A stretch of DNA of 32,445 nucleotides from a virus, in the IMG/VR virus record IMGVR_UViG_3300020472_000097, positions 1-32,445 of that record; one strand, 5' to 3'. Made by a program: the position numbers and the translations under genes. How positions within the stretch are numbered: position 1 is the stretch's first letter; every line of letters begins with the position of its first letter. Shown here in pieces: positions 18,601 to 27,307 of this stretch. The notes under the pieces were generated by a model. That model searched no databases and was not told where the DNA came from. It saw only the letters and a list, made by a program, of their open reading frames with translations.

Positions 18601-21600
18601 CCTCAATCTTAATAATCTGAGGGAGTTTAGATTGTGGTCTTAAAGTAAAATCGGATGGATAATCAAAACCAATATTGTCTATTTCTGTTGTTTTAGGTAC
18701 ACCAATTGTTCTACTAGAAGCTTCTAGAATAGCACCTGTACCAGAATCAGTAGTTACTGTAGATATTCCAGGTATTTTAGTATATCCCTTTCCTTTATCT
18801 GCAAGTGCAACATATGCAATAGGTCCATAAGCAGTTTTTGAAGTTGTCTCATAAGATATTTTTGTTGATACCGATGCAGTATATGATGCTACTTCTGGAT
18901 ACTCATCCAAATCATATTCAAAAGTATTATTAGAATTTGCAAGAACATCATAATTTCCAGCAAAACGACTTTCTCTAATGGAAATTGTATTATTCCCTAT
19001 AATTTTTGTATCTAGTACAAGTTCCTTATTAACTGCAGGGTTGTTATCTGATGTTGTTGGTACTACGTTATAATAAAGAATCTTAGGAGTATTTTCATTG
19101 TATGTTAATACTGCCTTTCCATCATCACCAATAGTTCCAGTCTGAACAAGTTCAAAAGTAGTTTCTAATCCATTTGAATCATATTCATGAATAAAATTAG
19201 AATCAGTATAAAGTTTAAACTCAAATCCAGGATACTTGGTAGCACCTACAGTATATCCTAAAGAAGAATCTGATAAATCAAAAGTTATAGTACCATTCTT
19301 ATAGAATTCTAATGGAGGATTAACTACATTAAGTACTCCTGAAGTTCCTGCATTAGCATCTGAAAGAGCAATGAAACTTGGTCTTCTTTGTTCTGTTTGG
19401 AACCTACTACCACAAAGTTTAATCTTATCTTTGTTAATAACATATGCAAAATACTGTCTATCATTAACAAGACCACCTATTGGATTAGATGAAGTATGAA
19501 TAACTATCTGACCAGTTACTAATCCATGATTAGTAATTGCAATTGCACTAGGAACTCCTTCTGATGCGACAGCAGTTGTAACACCTGCATTAGTAAAATC
19601 AAGAGTTTTTGCAACTAATTTTCTATTAGACTTATTATATTTTATTGGTACAGTTGAAGTAATTCCAGCATTTACAGTAATATAAACTCTATCATTATGC
19701 ATCAATCCATGTGTATCTCCTAGAGCAACAGTTACATTATTCTTTTCTGCTGAACCTGTTAATGTAGTAGGATATGAAGTCTTTAGACTATGATATGAAC
19801 CAGTTCCTATACCCAAGAAGTAAACAAGACCTTGATGCAATGTAGTTGCAGCAGTTCCTACAAAAATATCTGGAGAATTTGTTTGCCATTGATTTTTGTT
19901 TCCAGTTCCTGTACCTAGACCAACTCTAACAGTAGATAATCCAATTGAATCATCCGTCAATTTTGCAACATATAATGGAGTATTTTCAGGAAGATTTGTG
20001 GCATATGGATTAACTGCGTTTGTATTAGCAGCATTTGTTGCTATACCTATAGAATCTCCAGTATTTCTCTTATAAGTTACTGTATCTCCAGTTTTTAATT
20101 TATGTTGTGGAAGATATATCGACCTACTTGGAAGGAATATCTGAGATACTCCAGAACCTGGATTTTCAAATGTTATTGTTGTTCCAATTCCAACTCCAGC
20201 AACAGTACCTATACCAAGTGCTTCTTTTGGATTAAAATAGTATTCCTTCTCAACACGGCTATTTGCTGCAGTAGCAAAACCAACATCTATCGTAAATTTC
20301 CTAGGACGTTCTTCTATAACTGTTCTAATTGAATGATATACTCCAACCTGACCATCACCAGTCTGATCCATATCATTTGTATTTCTCAAAACTCTCAATC
20401 TATTAGATCCAGAATCTACATTCAGTACTTGAACTTCTTCACGTTTAGTTCCAATTCCAACACTTAAAATATCATTCTCTCTTATAGCAATAGTATTCAT
20501 CCTATCATTAGGATATGGTAATGTACCCTGAACACTAAAATAAGTAATTAATCCAGTTGCAGCAACTGATCCAATTCCTTGAGAAACAATCAATTTTGCT
20601 GAACTTATTCCAATATTATAAGTTCTACCACCAACACCTGAAGCAGTAGTAGACATTCCAGAAACATATATTTTATCAAGGTTTCTAAGACTAATTGGTG
20701 AAGTATGAACACCAATATAACTCTTATCACCACCACCTGGATAAAATTCAATATTCTCTAGTTGGGTATTAACTACAGAGATTGTTCCTACCCCTACTCC
20801 ACCAACTTTAGAAACTTTTGCTACAGCACCAAAATTCTCTTCTACCTTTTCTTCAAATATAACCTTATCACCAATTTGATAACTTGCTCCACCAGTTACG
20901 ATACCAACTTTATCTACTGCACCTTCTGCAGCATATAAAACTGTTGCTTCTTGAGTAATATACTTATAAGATTGCTTCAAATAATCATAATAACTATCAT
21001 CTTGAAGTAATTCATAAGGTTCTGTATTCCTAACCCAAACAGTACCATTTAAATCAATCTCATCTTGGTTATTCCTTGATAGTGTATTAAATTTATTTGG
21101 TTGAGCCCAATACTTATCACCTATCAAATATGGGAAAGCAGGTTTCTTATAATTGTTAAATGGATCATTAGCACCAGATGGTAACTGATTATTCTGAGTT
21201 ATTGTTTGATCAAATGTAGCAAAATATGCATATGTTCCTTTTGGATACTCTGGTGTAATACCAAATCTACCATTATTCGCATCTAAGTAACTTTCATTAG
21301 TATTATCATTCCAAGTAAAATCTTCTACAAAAAATTCTTGAGGGAAAATGGTTGTAGGAGGTCTATTTGCCTTCAAATCAAGAGAATAACCAGATTTAAG
21401 TTGAGCAATGTTTCCACCAGTACTCTTTTCATAACCATATGGTCCATAAATTGGAAGTCCATCATAAGCCCAACCAATAATTGGAGAATGATTTGATTTA
21501 TTTTCTTCAGTTGCACCATTCAATAAAGATAAATCCTTAGCACCATATAAAGGATTACCATTAGCATCATTCTGATAAACAACTTCCCTTAAACCTCTAG

Positions 21601-24600
21601 GAGCATATGCATAGGAACATTGCAACCCTCTATGGAGTTGTATTGCTTTATCAAGGAATACATCAGAAGCATCTATATTATAATAGTTCTTTTGTACTTC
21701 ATTTACTTGCCAAGTCTGAATATTTCCAAGTAAATTACCAAATTCTCCAGCAGTTTCAACAGAAAGAGATGTTGTAGACGCACCATAACCAACACCTTTT
21801 TTAATAATCTTAACAGAAACAACCTGTCCACCTACAATCTCTGGAACTAATTCTGCACCAGTACCAACACCAGCAACAGCAATTGAAGGTGGTGTATTGT
21901 AGGAATCACCTCTATTGTTAATAGCAACGTCAATTATTTCTCCATTAGCATCGACAATCGGCAATAATTCACAATTTCTTCCTGTATATAAGTCAAGTTG
22001 TGGTTGCCTATTGAAATTCATTATCTCAGAAGCACCATAACCAACACCACTATGAGTTAAATGAACAGATGTAACTTCTCCTCTAAAGAGTGGTTGTGGA
22101 ATTACTTGGAAATCTTTTCCTTCTATAGAATCTATACCAACAATTCCAGCTACTTGCACCGAGATGGGTGGGTAATTAAAGTTGTGAGTAGCTACTCCAA
22201 CAGATCTTAAATTCTCATATTGCTTAGTTTTATAATAAAAATCCTTTACAGTAGTTCCAACACCAACAGCAGATAATCTAAATCTATTTTCATTAAGAAC
22301 ATCAATATAATAATCGTTACCAGTAGTAAGACCCTCTATAGCAGTTCCATCTGGATCAACATTATATTGAACAATTTCACCTGATTTATAATCATGATTG
22401 TCAATTGTTATGAAGTTTAATGCAGTATTAATACCAATATTACTACAAGTTTTATGCTTATTCTCATATCCTTCACCAGGATCTGTAACTACAATACTAC
22501 CTACTTGTGCCTTTCCATTTAAAGACCTGAATTCGTGGTTTCCTTCACCAAAAGCAGTGAAAGGTATAGTATTAATACCAAGAACTGCTTGATCTAGGTT
22601 TCTATGAAGTCTTATAGTCTTGTTATTATACCAATTATTTCCAGTATATTCGTTCCAATTTGTGATGGTTGACATCCCAGTTGGTTTTTCACTATTAATA
22701 TAATAAACAGCACCAGTATCTAAACCAGCAAGTGATTTTTCACCAAATGTATCATATACAACTCTTTCAAGGTTTCTAAACTTATGATAGGTTAAGAATC
22801 CAACGTTAAAGTCATCAGAACCTTTTATTTTAATCGTACCTGAAAGAGAACCAGCATTAAAGACTACAGTATGCGGTACAGTGACTAATTTGCATTCAGC
22901 CTTAGCTCCAGATCCATTACCACCACTAATTGAAATCGTTGGTTCTTCAACATAATCAAATCCAGGATCTTGAACTCGAATTTCTTGTAAATTTCCTCTA
23001 GTAGAGACAAATCCAGTAGCACCAACACCAACACCATCATTAACTGCCAATACAGGTGGATTCATAACATCATAATACTGTCCGCCACCAACAACATCTA
23101 CAGAATTAAGTGTTCCATAATAAACAAGATCTTTAGACTTATAACTTAAAACCTCAACACCATTGATTAACAATCCATTATAACCAATGGTTGTTTCATA
23201 TTCTTTACCATCATAAACAGGAATATCAATTTCTCTAAAGAGTTTTTGTGCTTGAGGTATCTTATTATGAAAATCGTACTTCTCAAATGTATTATTTGTA
23301 ATTGTAGTAAGAACAGTAGATTCTGATATCTTCTGATAGTTCTGATCGTAAAGGTTTGATACGGATTTTGCAAATTTTACATCATTATGATTAATTCTTT
23401 CTACAAAATATAGACCTTCTCCACCATTACCACCATCAAACATGAAACTCATTATAGTTCCATTAGTATGTTTTTGAGGTGTATAGTAAACTGCATCTCC
23501 AGTAAAGAAGTTATGATCCTTAGTGCCTGTTGTTATACCAACAATAGTATCACCACCTCTGAAAATACCAGAAATAATGACTTTTTGAGTACTTGGGTTT
23601 AAATCTGCATTTGCAAAAGATGGTAATGAATTAGATGCTACTAAATTCTTAATAGTAGAAAGTGTATGTGCATAACCAACTTCCGTCATATAGACGTTTT
23701 GAATATTCGCAGTAAAATCATTTAAGTGCTGATGACCCGTTGCAGTTCCATCAGTACCAGAAGAATTAGGTTTAGTAAGTTTCTTTGTTACACTAACTAC
23801 TGCAGCAAGACTGGATATAGCAGATCCTCTTGCTCTAATAACTTTATTTCCAGTTACATCAGTTACATTATAAGTACCGCTTAAAGAGCTATCCTTTGTC
23901 TGTAATGTTACAACATCATTGATTCTAATTCTATGAAAATCTTTCGTTGTTATCTCATAAGTATTATTTGATGCATCCTGTACGGTAATTGATTCTATAT
24001 CATACCTTGGTTGAACATTATAAATCCAATTATTTGATTTAAAATCATCTACATGTGCAACCTTACCTAAAGATTTTAACTTAATTTTTGATCCTTTCTG
24101 CTGATAATAAGTATCTGGTATCTCTAATCCATTCAATACACCAGTAATTCTACACCGTATACCATCTGTAGTAACACCTGCATTAGATTCTGCTTTACCT
24201 AAACCATATACATAACTATTCTGCTTAACTAAAGATTTATCTCCAATAGTCGTCGTAATACCAGTAACACCCAAAAATTGAGTAATATTTGTATTGCTAT
24301 ATGTCGCAATTCCTGTTGTACCGTTCTTATATTTAAAAGTAAGAGCACCTTTTTCTGGGAATCCAAGTGTAGAATCAACGTCAATATATGTCTGCCCTAC
24401 CCCTGCATCACCAACTGCAGCAGAATTAGCGTGTACTCTAAAGTTACCGTATAAGAGCTCGGTAGAACCGCCTGTACCGAACGATGCATCAACACTTACC
24501 TTAAAGTAGGTATCCGTCAAAAGACCTACTCTAATGCGTTCTACAGCAGATACAGGACCATATGCTTTATCTAAATTCTCAAATTGATCCTGGAAGAGAG

Positions 24601-25375
24601 TCATATTGACCAATTCTTCTGGATCTCCCTGAATTGGTTCTACAATAAGGTCACGAGTTTTCCTATAATTTGCATTTGAAGGAGAAATTACATAATCTGC
24701 TGGTCTAACAATATCAACATTTTCGTCATAAAGTGACCTAAAGAGGATTTTAAACGACTCATCTGTTCCCCTAGAGTTATAAAAATCCTTTGAATGACGA
24801 ATAAATTGAGCTTGATTTAAATCTGGATGTAAATCTGCCTGAAAACCTGGTAAAAATTGCTGTTTTGACTTACTTAAGAACTTATTTAAGAATAATGCAC
24901 TTAAATTTTCAACTTGACCACTCGATGTTCCAATACCTACACCATGAGCTTTTGCTTTTGAGGTCGAAAAAAGAAATTCTTCTGGTTCATCTGGGTTTGT
25001 AAAGGAGGTAATTCCACTAAATCCACGAATACATCCCTTAAAAGCAGTTGTTCCTATACCTGTATATGTTATAATTTCATCGTTAATCTTCAATAATCCA
25101 TAACTATCAGGAAATCCTTCAGTACTTTTAACACTAATTTCAGTGTCAAACATACCAACTGGATTCATTAATGTAGTAAATCCAACAATATTACCCGATT
25201 TGTTTAATTGTATATAACTGTCAATATTATTAATTATGTCAACTGGACCACCTTGGTACTCCTGTCCTTGATAATATGCACTTAAAAATTCACCAACTAA
25301 AGGATTTTCCTCCCGTACATAATCAGGAAGTTGGTCCTTTACGACCTTATTGACTTGAACTCTATGTTGTGACAT
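12599..25375 (-). CDS. 7: Giant gp7-like baseplate wedge protein (4258 aa) with repeated modules and a YHYH-like domain
   Basis: One uninterrupted frame of 12.8 kb lies between gp6 and gp8, the place of gene 7. Residues 191-220 (FIRHSKDFYNSRGTDESFKI and LFRSLYDENV) match the T4 gp7 region around SYDFYSTKGIEASYKFLF, which is far from the N-terminus in T4. T4 gp7 is 1032 residues; here the gp7-like core is near the N-terminus and about 3900 residues follow. These contain GxGY units (about 766, 807, 970, 1112, 1157, 1197, 2197, 2275, 3532, 3662, 3982, 4034), H-x5-GD-x-V units (about 622, 1760 and others), a YHYH-like domain (about 1290-1425, with DGLPIYGPYGY and AFPYLIG), and two FDG-x2-K-x-F units (about 3415 and 3730). 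It is probably a structural component of the baseplate wedge that has grown by module accretion. The ATG follows the gp6 stop by 3 bases. Confidence 0.78.
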   Translation of the reverse strand: MSQHRVQVNKVVKDQLPDYVREENPLVGEFLSAYYQGQEYQGGPVDIINNIDSYIQLNKSGNIVGFTTLMNPVGMFDTEISVKSTEGFPDSYGLLKINDEIITYTGIGTTAFKGCIRGFSGITSFTNPDEPEEFLFSTSKAKAHGVGIGTSSGQVENLSALFLNKFLSKSKQQFLPGFQADLHPDLNQAQFIRHSKDFYNSRGTDESFKILFRSLYDENVDIVRPADYVISPSNANYRKTRDLIVEPIQGDPEELVNMTLFQDQFENLDKAYGPVSAVERIRVGLLTDTYFKVSVDASFGTGGSTELLYGNFRVHANSAAVGDAGVGQTYIDVDSTLGFPEKGALTFKYKNGTTGIATYSNTNITQFLGVTGITTTIGDKSLVKQNSYVYGLGKAESNAGVTTDGIRCRITGVLNGLEIPDTYYQQKGSKIKLKSLGKVAHVDDFKSNNWIYNVQPRYDIESITVQDASNNTYEITTKDFHRIRINDVVTLQTKDSSLSGTYNVTDVTGNKVIRARGSAISSLAAVVSVTKKLTKPNSSGTDGTATGHQHLNDFTANIQNVYMTEVGYAHTLSTIKNLVASNSLPSFANADLNPSTQKVIISGIFRGGDTIVGITTGTKDHNFFTGDAVYYTPQKHTNGTIMSFMFDGGNGGEGLYFVERINHNDVKFAKSVSNLYDQNYQKISESTVLTTITNNTFEKYDFHNKIPQAQKLFREIDIPVYDGKEYETTIGYNGLLINGVEVLSYKSKDLVYYGTLNSVDVVGGGQYYDVMNPPVLAVNDGVGVGATGFVSTRGNLQEIRVQDPGFDYVEEPTISISGGNGSGAKAECKLVTVPHTVVFNAGSLSGTIKIKGSDDFNVGFLTYHKFRNLERVVYDTFGEKSLAGLDTGAVYYINSEKPTGMSTITNWNEYTGNNWYNNKTIRLHRNLDQAVLGINTIPFTAFGEGNHEFRSLNGKAQVGSIVVTDPGEGYENKHKTCSNIGINTALNFITIDNHDYKSGEIVQYNVDPDGTAIEGLTTGNDYYIDVLNENRFRLSAVGVGTTVKDFYYKTKQYENLRSVGVATHNFNYPPISVQVAGIVGIDSIEGKDFQVIPQPLFRGEVTSVHLTHSGVGYGASEIMNFNRQPQLDLYTGRNCELLPIVDANGEIIDVAINNRGDSYNTPPSIAVAGVGTGAELVPEIVGGQVVSVKIIKKGVGYGASTTSLSVETAGEFGNLLGNIQTWQVNEVQKNYYNIDASDVFLDKAIQLHRGLQCSYAYAPRGLREVVYQNDANGNPLYGAKDLSLLNGATEENKSNHSPIIGWAYDGLPIYGPYGYEKSTGGNIAQLKSGYSLDLKANRPPTTIFPQEFFVEDFTWNDNTNESYLDANNGRFGITPEYPKGTYAYFATFDQTITQNNQLPSGANDPFNNYKKPAFPYLIGDKYWAQPNKFNTLSRNNQDEIDLNGTVWVRNTEPYELLQDDSYYDYLKQSYKYITQEATVLYAAEGAVDKVGIVTGGASYQIGDKVIFEEKVEENFGAVAKVSKVGGVGVGTISVVNTQLENIEFYPGGGDKSYIGVHTSPISLRNLDKIYVSGMSTTASGVGGRTYNIGISSAKLIVSQGIGSVAATGLITYFSVQGTLPYPNDRMNTIAIRENDILSVGIGTKREEVQVLNVDSGSNRLRVLRNTNDMDQTGDGQVGVYHSIRTVIEERPRKFTIDVGFATAANSRVEKEYYFNPKEALGIGTVAGVGIGTTITFENPGSGVSQIFLPSRSIYLPQHKLKTGDTVTYKRNTGDSIGIATNAANTNAVNPYATNLPENTPLYVAKLTDDSIGLSTVRVGLGTGTGNKNQWQTNSPDIFVGTAATTLHQGLVYFLGIGTGSYHSLKTSYPTTLTGSAEKNNVTVALGDTHGLMHNDRVYITVNAGITSTVPIKYNKSNRKLVAKTLDFTNAGVTTAVASEGVPSAIAITNHGLVTGQIVIHTSSNPIGGLVNDRQYFAYVINKDKIKLCGSRFQTEQRRPSFIALSDANAGTSGVLNVVNPPLEFYKNGTITFDLSDSSLGYTVGATKYPGFEFKLYTDSNFIHEYDSNGLETTFELVQTGTIGDDGKAVLTYNENTPKILYYNVVPTTSDNNPAVNKELVLDTKIIGNNTISIRESRFAGNYDVLANSNNTFEYDLDEYPEVASYTASVSTKISYETTSKTAYGPIAYVALADKGKGYTKIPGISTVTTDSGTGAILEASSRTIGVPKTTEIDNIGFDYPSDFTLRPQSKLPQIIKIEALSGLESIGITSYGRGYNQPPALVVLDGRTREKIEDVDLRYNLETPDNPGYVDIIQNTYGLSPVTPVIVPVANPNGIRVTNLVYDVSTDTVAATLKVAYSLTEEFPIEIGDKMFVENASVGVGSTGRGYDSQYYDYQSFEVTQIHENLGNVGVVTYSMNGTVPSGAIPGNFDTALSSAVLVRERDFPQFAPVLKLNSFNANETLKSETSVGPVQGVAFEYDPESKWLTVEASSDFEVGKLIESLETGAKGNVSEIVLTFDTNFLLDYYSIVNNGWEYQTGFLNDSLQKVHDNEYYQSFSYAIKSRVFYDRWKDIVNSLNHTAGFQKFSQLQVESALPPEDKLAMKVGIAGTVTGIINIQNEDSLWDVVNFDLVTENFKDRDPAEGNLSDEITFKNRILIDYAESVGNRVLKIDNISDQFSSKPRQEPWAEVARYDIANNKENRFIVYVKDRLYTDERQIMMVNALFDPISGKSMLNQYASVDSVIQLGQMDTAVDGTDAILQFHPLKSEKNNYNVISLSYNLDELGMTTSLTAIGQTTIGESTAPPSALVSIGASNVIGTGGQQIKICTVGNGSTTGAALTSRPGIPGISTEKYQLFNPRSAKIIVAIATSEGSVEYDELSLIHDGTNIEWHEYGQLAIHNRRDNLAAQPLGTFEPTLVGVGTTAMVDIMYTPNAGIQTAWINSICIGISSESFTGVGTYSLRNASMIAKSTSIPASSSPSAVGIGSYTNDFDGAYVLVQVKDTTNNRYEFSEVMMVDDDNTVFITEYGNLQTGAGAFIGLGTISGSRNTDHCVSEVMYTPDANAAVEVKTFIQALKVEEDTLQPELIELNSGSVRSTWDVYGGTFYDKKTEFDIEHNGNPVFRKNFDGSSTDIINLTNNTISLPNHYFVTGEEVNYSVRTAVSCSSTTGIGTTGDSIGIAATYFPGVGATITYIPETCYVVKVNDSSIKLATTAENALKNIIVPLDFTSVGIGSSHSITAKKENTRGLIAIDNIIQSPIINGEIKTGLSTDLSKKVDILYVTGITSIFSGDDIRINQEIMKVVSVGFGSTNAIKVNRHWMGTNLGFHSGSPAGVGDTVTKLVGDYNIDNNLLSFSDAPFGGEPPVGFATAGPNDRDWIGITTESSFSGRVFMRSGVKGGSAAAYTKNHVIDDLSPQFDGQTKQFDLKVDGTNVTGIATNTGIALINGILQHPGELSDYTLTEVSGITSMTFTGTAASVAYDVNNAKVPVGGIIVSVGSSEGFGYQPLVSAGATLHFNNIGVVTAVSIGNSGSGYRVTPGRAGIASEIGSVGIATVVNVGVAVSTQSIQFIGTASVLNGGVVSIAITHTDPILGIGTQNPTSVGSGQSTFTAIIDAPLPYNDIPLWYDSSSPGVGLGSQAKANITVGVATTGGRVIDFEITNLGYGYKENQVLTVPTNLNVGVGSTPGEQAMGIPVNEGLYKPFKLTLERVHHDEFNMWTMGEIQPLDSFADKFDGARKSFPITLGGEAYAIQTKAGSPIVIADTIILTINDVLQVPGEGFIFNGGGTITLTEAPKEGDTCNFFFYRGTGGEDVKDRDIEETVKMGDDLTISSHPYYNTRIFAENPRTVSEVKSSDAVDTNQYWGVGLGDDDTELRPVKWSRQLEDKWIDGRIVRKDRPMYEAKFFPTAYLIQGVGIGSTTVWVDSCKPFFDPNNENPVSREFQKDIQIVDASERYEVFVGAGATAIVSIANTISSIAIGNSGSGYTLTPEVRISTPTGVGGTPIAGVGTTARALATATVTNGVVSGITVTSPGVAYTSGNPPQVIIAAPTYTREENKIEAYSGDYGIVSGVGIVTNISRANGVGIAITYGVAFDLWIPADSPLRNSAITSPDPISVSGLQTGFYFMVRGSNIGYGATSLNAAGTNVGVGTTALDNIYEVAHYAGITTVGFGSTVHNSSLVRVYTRVENWEGLQDTVGYSTLGQGISSSFVGEYSWGRLQMTDRMISKEYTITTTNGITGIITGPQVKRKDFLKPSNYVV

Positions 25376-25378
25376 GTG

Positions 25379-27307
25379 TTATCTTACAATCTTTCTTGAG
25401 TTATAACTAGGAGTTACTGTATATGAAGAACCTGATGGGTCTGCACCAGAGGCAATTTCATCTACAACCATCTCTACATTACTACTATCTAGTTGTAAAT
25501 AAAGATCCTGTAATCCGATAACATCATTGGATTCTGGTACAGCAGAAATTTCCATCATATCAATGTTATCTTTTAGTTTTCCACTAGTTACATTAATAGG
25601 ATTTAATGTAATACGACCTTTTTTGTAGTCGATTATACCAATATTTGACCTTTCAACAGTAGGTGTTGTTGACTCATCTGAGTCTAATGAGAATAAATTA
25701 AGAGTTCCTGTTTCTTTATTTGAATTTGGAATATCAAAAAGATATACATCAGGAACAATATCAAGTATTCTAAAGGCACTAGATCTAATATTATACCCAT
25801 TCATATCAGAAATATGAATTTGATTACCAAAATCAATGGCATATTCTGCAAATTGGTCGATTGCAAGTCGTAAATCGCGTCTTATTTCAACTGTAGTGAT
25901 GTTAGAAGTACAAGATTCGTGACTTTGATCAAGAATTTTAAGGAATTTACTGTATTTGAACCTTGCACCATACCTATTCATCTCTGCAGATTCGGCATAT
26001 TTGTTAATATTGTTCAAAATAACCGAAGAAACATATGATGCATTAGGAGCTAAACTAGAATTGTAGTAAACATTGCTGTTTGTCTCCAAAAATAGGTATT
26101 TAAGGTCTAAAATTTCAGGTACAATACCTGCAACAGCATACTTTTTAAGGTCTCTTTTGATGTTTTGCTTAATTGCATTAGGTACATAATCACCAGTTCT
26201 TGGTTTTATGCTAATAAAGACCTTTCCATACTGTGGAGGTACTAATTCTTCGCCTCCAAAAACAGAAATTGACTCTGTTTCGGGGTAAATTTTGTTTGGA
26301 ATTAGAATTTCATAGTCATTTGAAGTCAATGCACGGTTTTGTGTTCCATATATCTGCGGTGCGTACTTTTTCACGGAATCTACGCTTTCGATGCTCTGAC
26401 CGCCACTGGAGGGTGTATCGGCTGTCAATAGAGAGATACCAGTAGTAACTGTGTACTCTGTTGCATTTCTGTTATAAGTACATTTACCTGCAAATGCTAA
26501 ATTACTGATTCCATTTGCATCAGAACCATTACTTATTATATAAGATGCTTCTACAACGTTTCCATCCACTAATGCTTTGCCAAATATACCATCTCCAAAG
26601 ATAATTTCATATTGTTCGTCTTCAATCTCTTGAATATAGTAAATAAGTGAATCTCCAGTGATAGTATTGCTTGTTGTAGCATCAAATAGACTATCTTGAC
26701 GAGTATATGCAGATAATAAGGAAGAAGTTGCAGTTGGTCTAACATAAATCTTCAAAGTATCAAGATCTATACCTGCATTTGATAAAATAAACCTCTGATT
26801 CTTATTATTAGTCGAATATGGGAAAGATTGGTCTACAACAGTCCCTTCATAGACATCTGTATCATAAAAATAGGCAGTTCCGTCAATAACTGGTTTAGTA
26901 ATCTCTTTTGTAATGCCAAATGTATAAGATGCACCACCAAATGCACTTGTACTTGCTACAGGACCCTTTTTAAGTGTAATTGTTGTTGGTGGAGGTGTAA
27001 TTCCTGGTTCTACACTAAAATTAAGTGATGCTCTTGATGCTTTTCTTGATCTTGGGACATATCCTATGTTTCTTGCTAGTGCTACAACGTTTTCTCTTAG
27101 TGTTGCACTGTCAATAAAGACCTCATTAGAGATCATATTGGCATTATATGAGGTAATATACGTATTATATGCTAAAACATCTAAAATTGACGACAAATTA
27201 GACCCTTCAAAGTCATAATCCGTAAAATTCGAATTAGATTGAAGATAATCTCGTAATGTTGCTTTAATCTGGTCAAAATCCAGACTAGTAAAATTTAATA
27301 GAGCCAT
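25379..27307 (-). CDS. 6: Baseplate wedge subunit gp6
   Basis: At 642 residues it is close to T4 gp6 (660). The N-terminus has YDFEGS (residues 31-36), LAYNTY (45-50) and a NIGYVP segment (80-85), all with close T4 counterparts (YDFEGS, LAYNTL, DNGYLP). A later NGSDANGI, a TSNDYEIL segment and a KPRTGDYV stretch also follow the family (T4 NGADANGA, TATDYDTF, KPKSGLYL). gp6 forms the ring that connects baseplate wedges. The ATG directly follows the TAA of gp25 (no intervening base), so the two are probably coupled. The last residues before the stop (NSRKIVR) leave only 3 bases to the giant gp7-like gene. Confidence 0.93.
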   Translation of the reverse strand: MALLNFTSLDFDQIKATLRDYLQSNSNFTDYDFEGSNLSSILDVLAYNTYITSYNANMISNEVFIDSATLRENVVALARNIGYVPRSRKASRASLNFSVEPGITPPPTTITLKKGPVASTSAFGGASYTFGITKEITKPVIDGTAYFYDTDVYEGTVVDQSFPYSTNNKNQRFILSNAGIDLDTLKIYVRPTATSSLLSAYTRQDSLFDATTSNTITGDSLIYYIQEIEDEQYEIIFGDGIFGKALVDGNVVEASYIISNGSDANGISNLAFAGKCTYNRNATEYTVTTGISLLTADTPSSGGQSIESVDSVKKYAPQIYGTQNRALTSNDYEILIPNKIYPETESISVFGGEELVPPQYGKVFISIKPRTGDYVPNAIKQNIKRDLKKYAVAGIVPEILDLKYLFLETNSNVYYNSSLAPNASYVSSVILNNINKYAESAEMNRYGARFKYSKFLKILDQSHESCTSNITTVEIRRDLRLAIDQFAEYAIDFGNQIHISDMNGYNIRSSAFRILDIVPDVYLFDIPNSNKETGTLNLFSLDSDESTTPTVERSNIGIIDYKKGRITLNPINVTSGKLKDNIDMMEISAVPESNDVIGLQDLYLQLDSSNVEMVVDEIASGADPSGSSYTVTPSYNSRKIVR

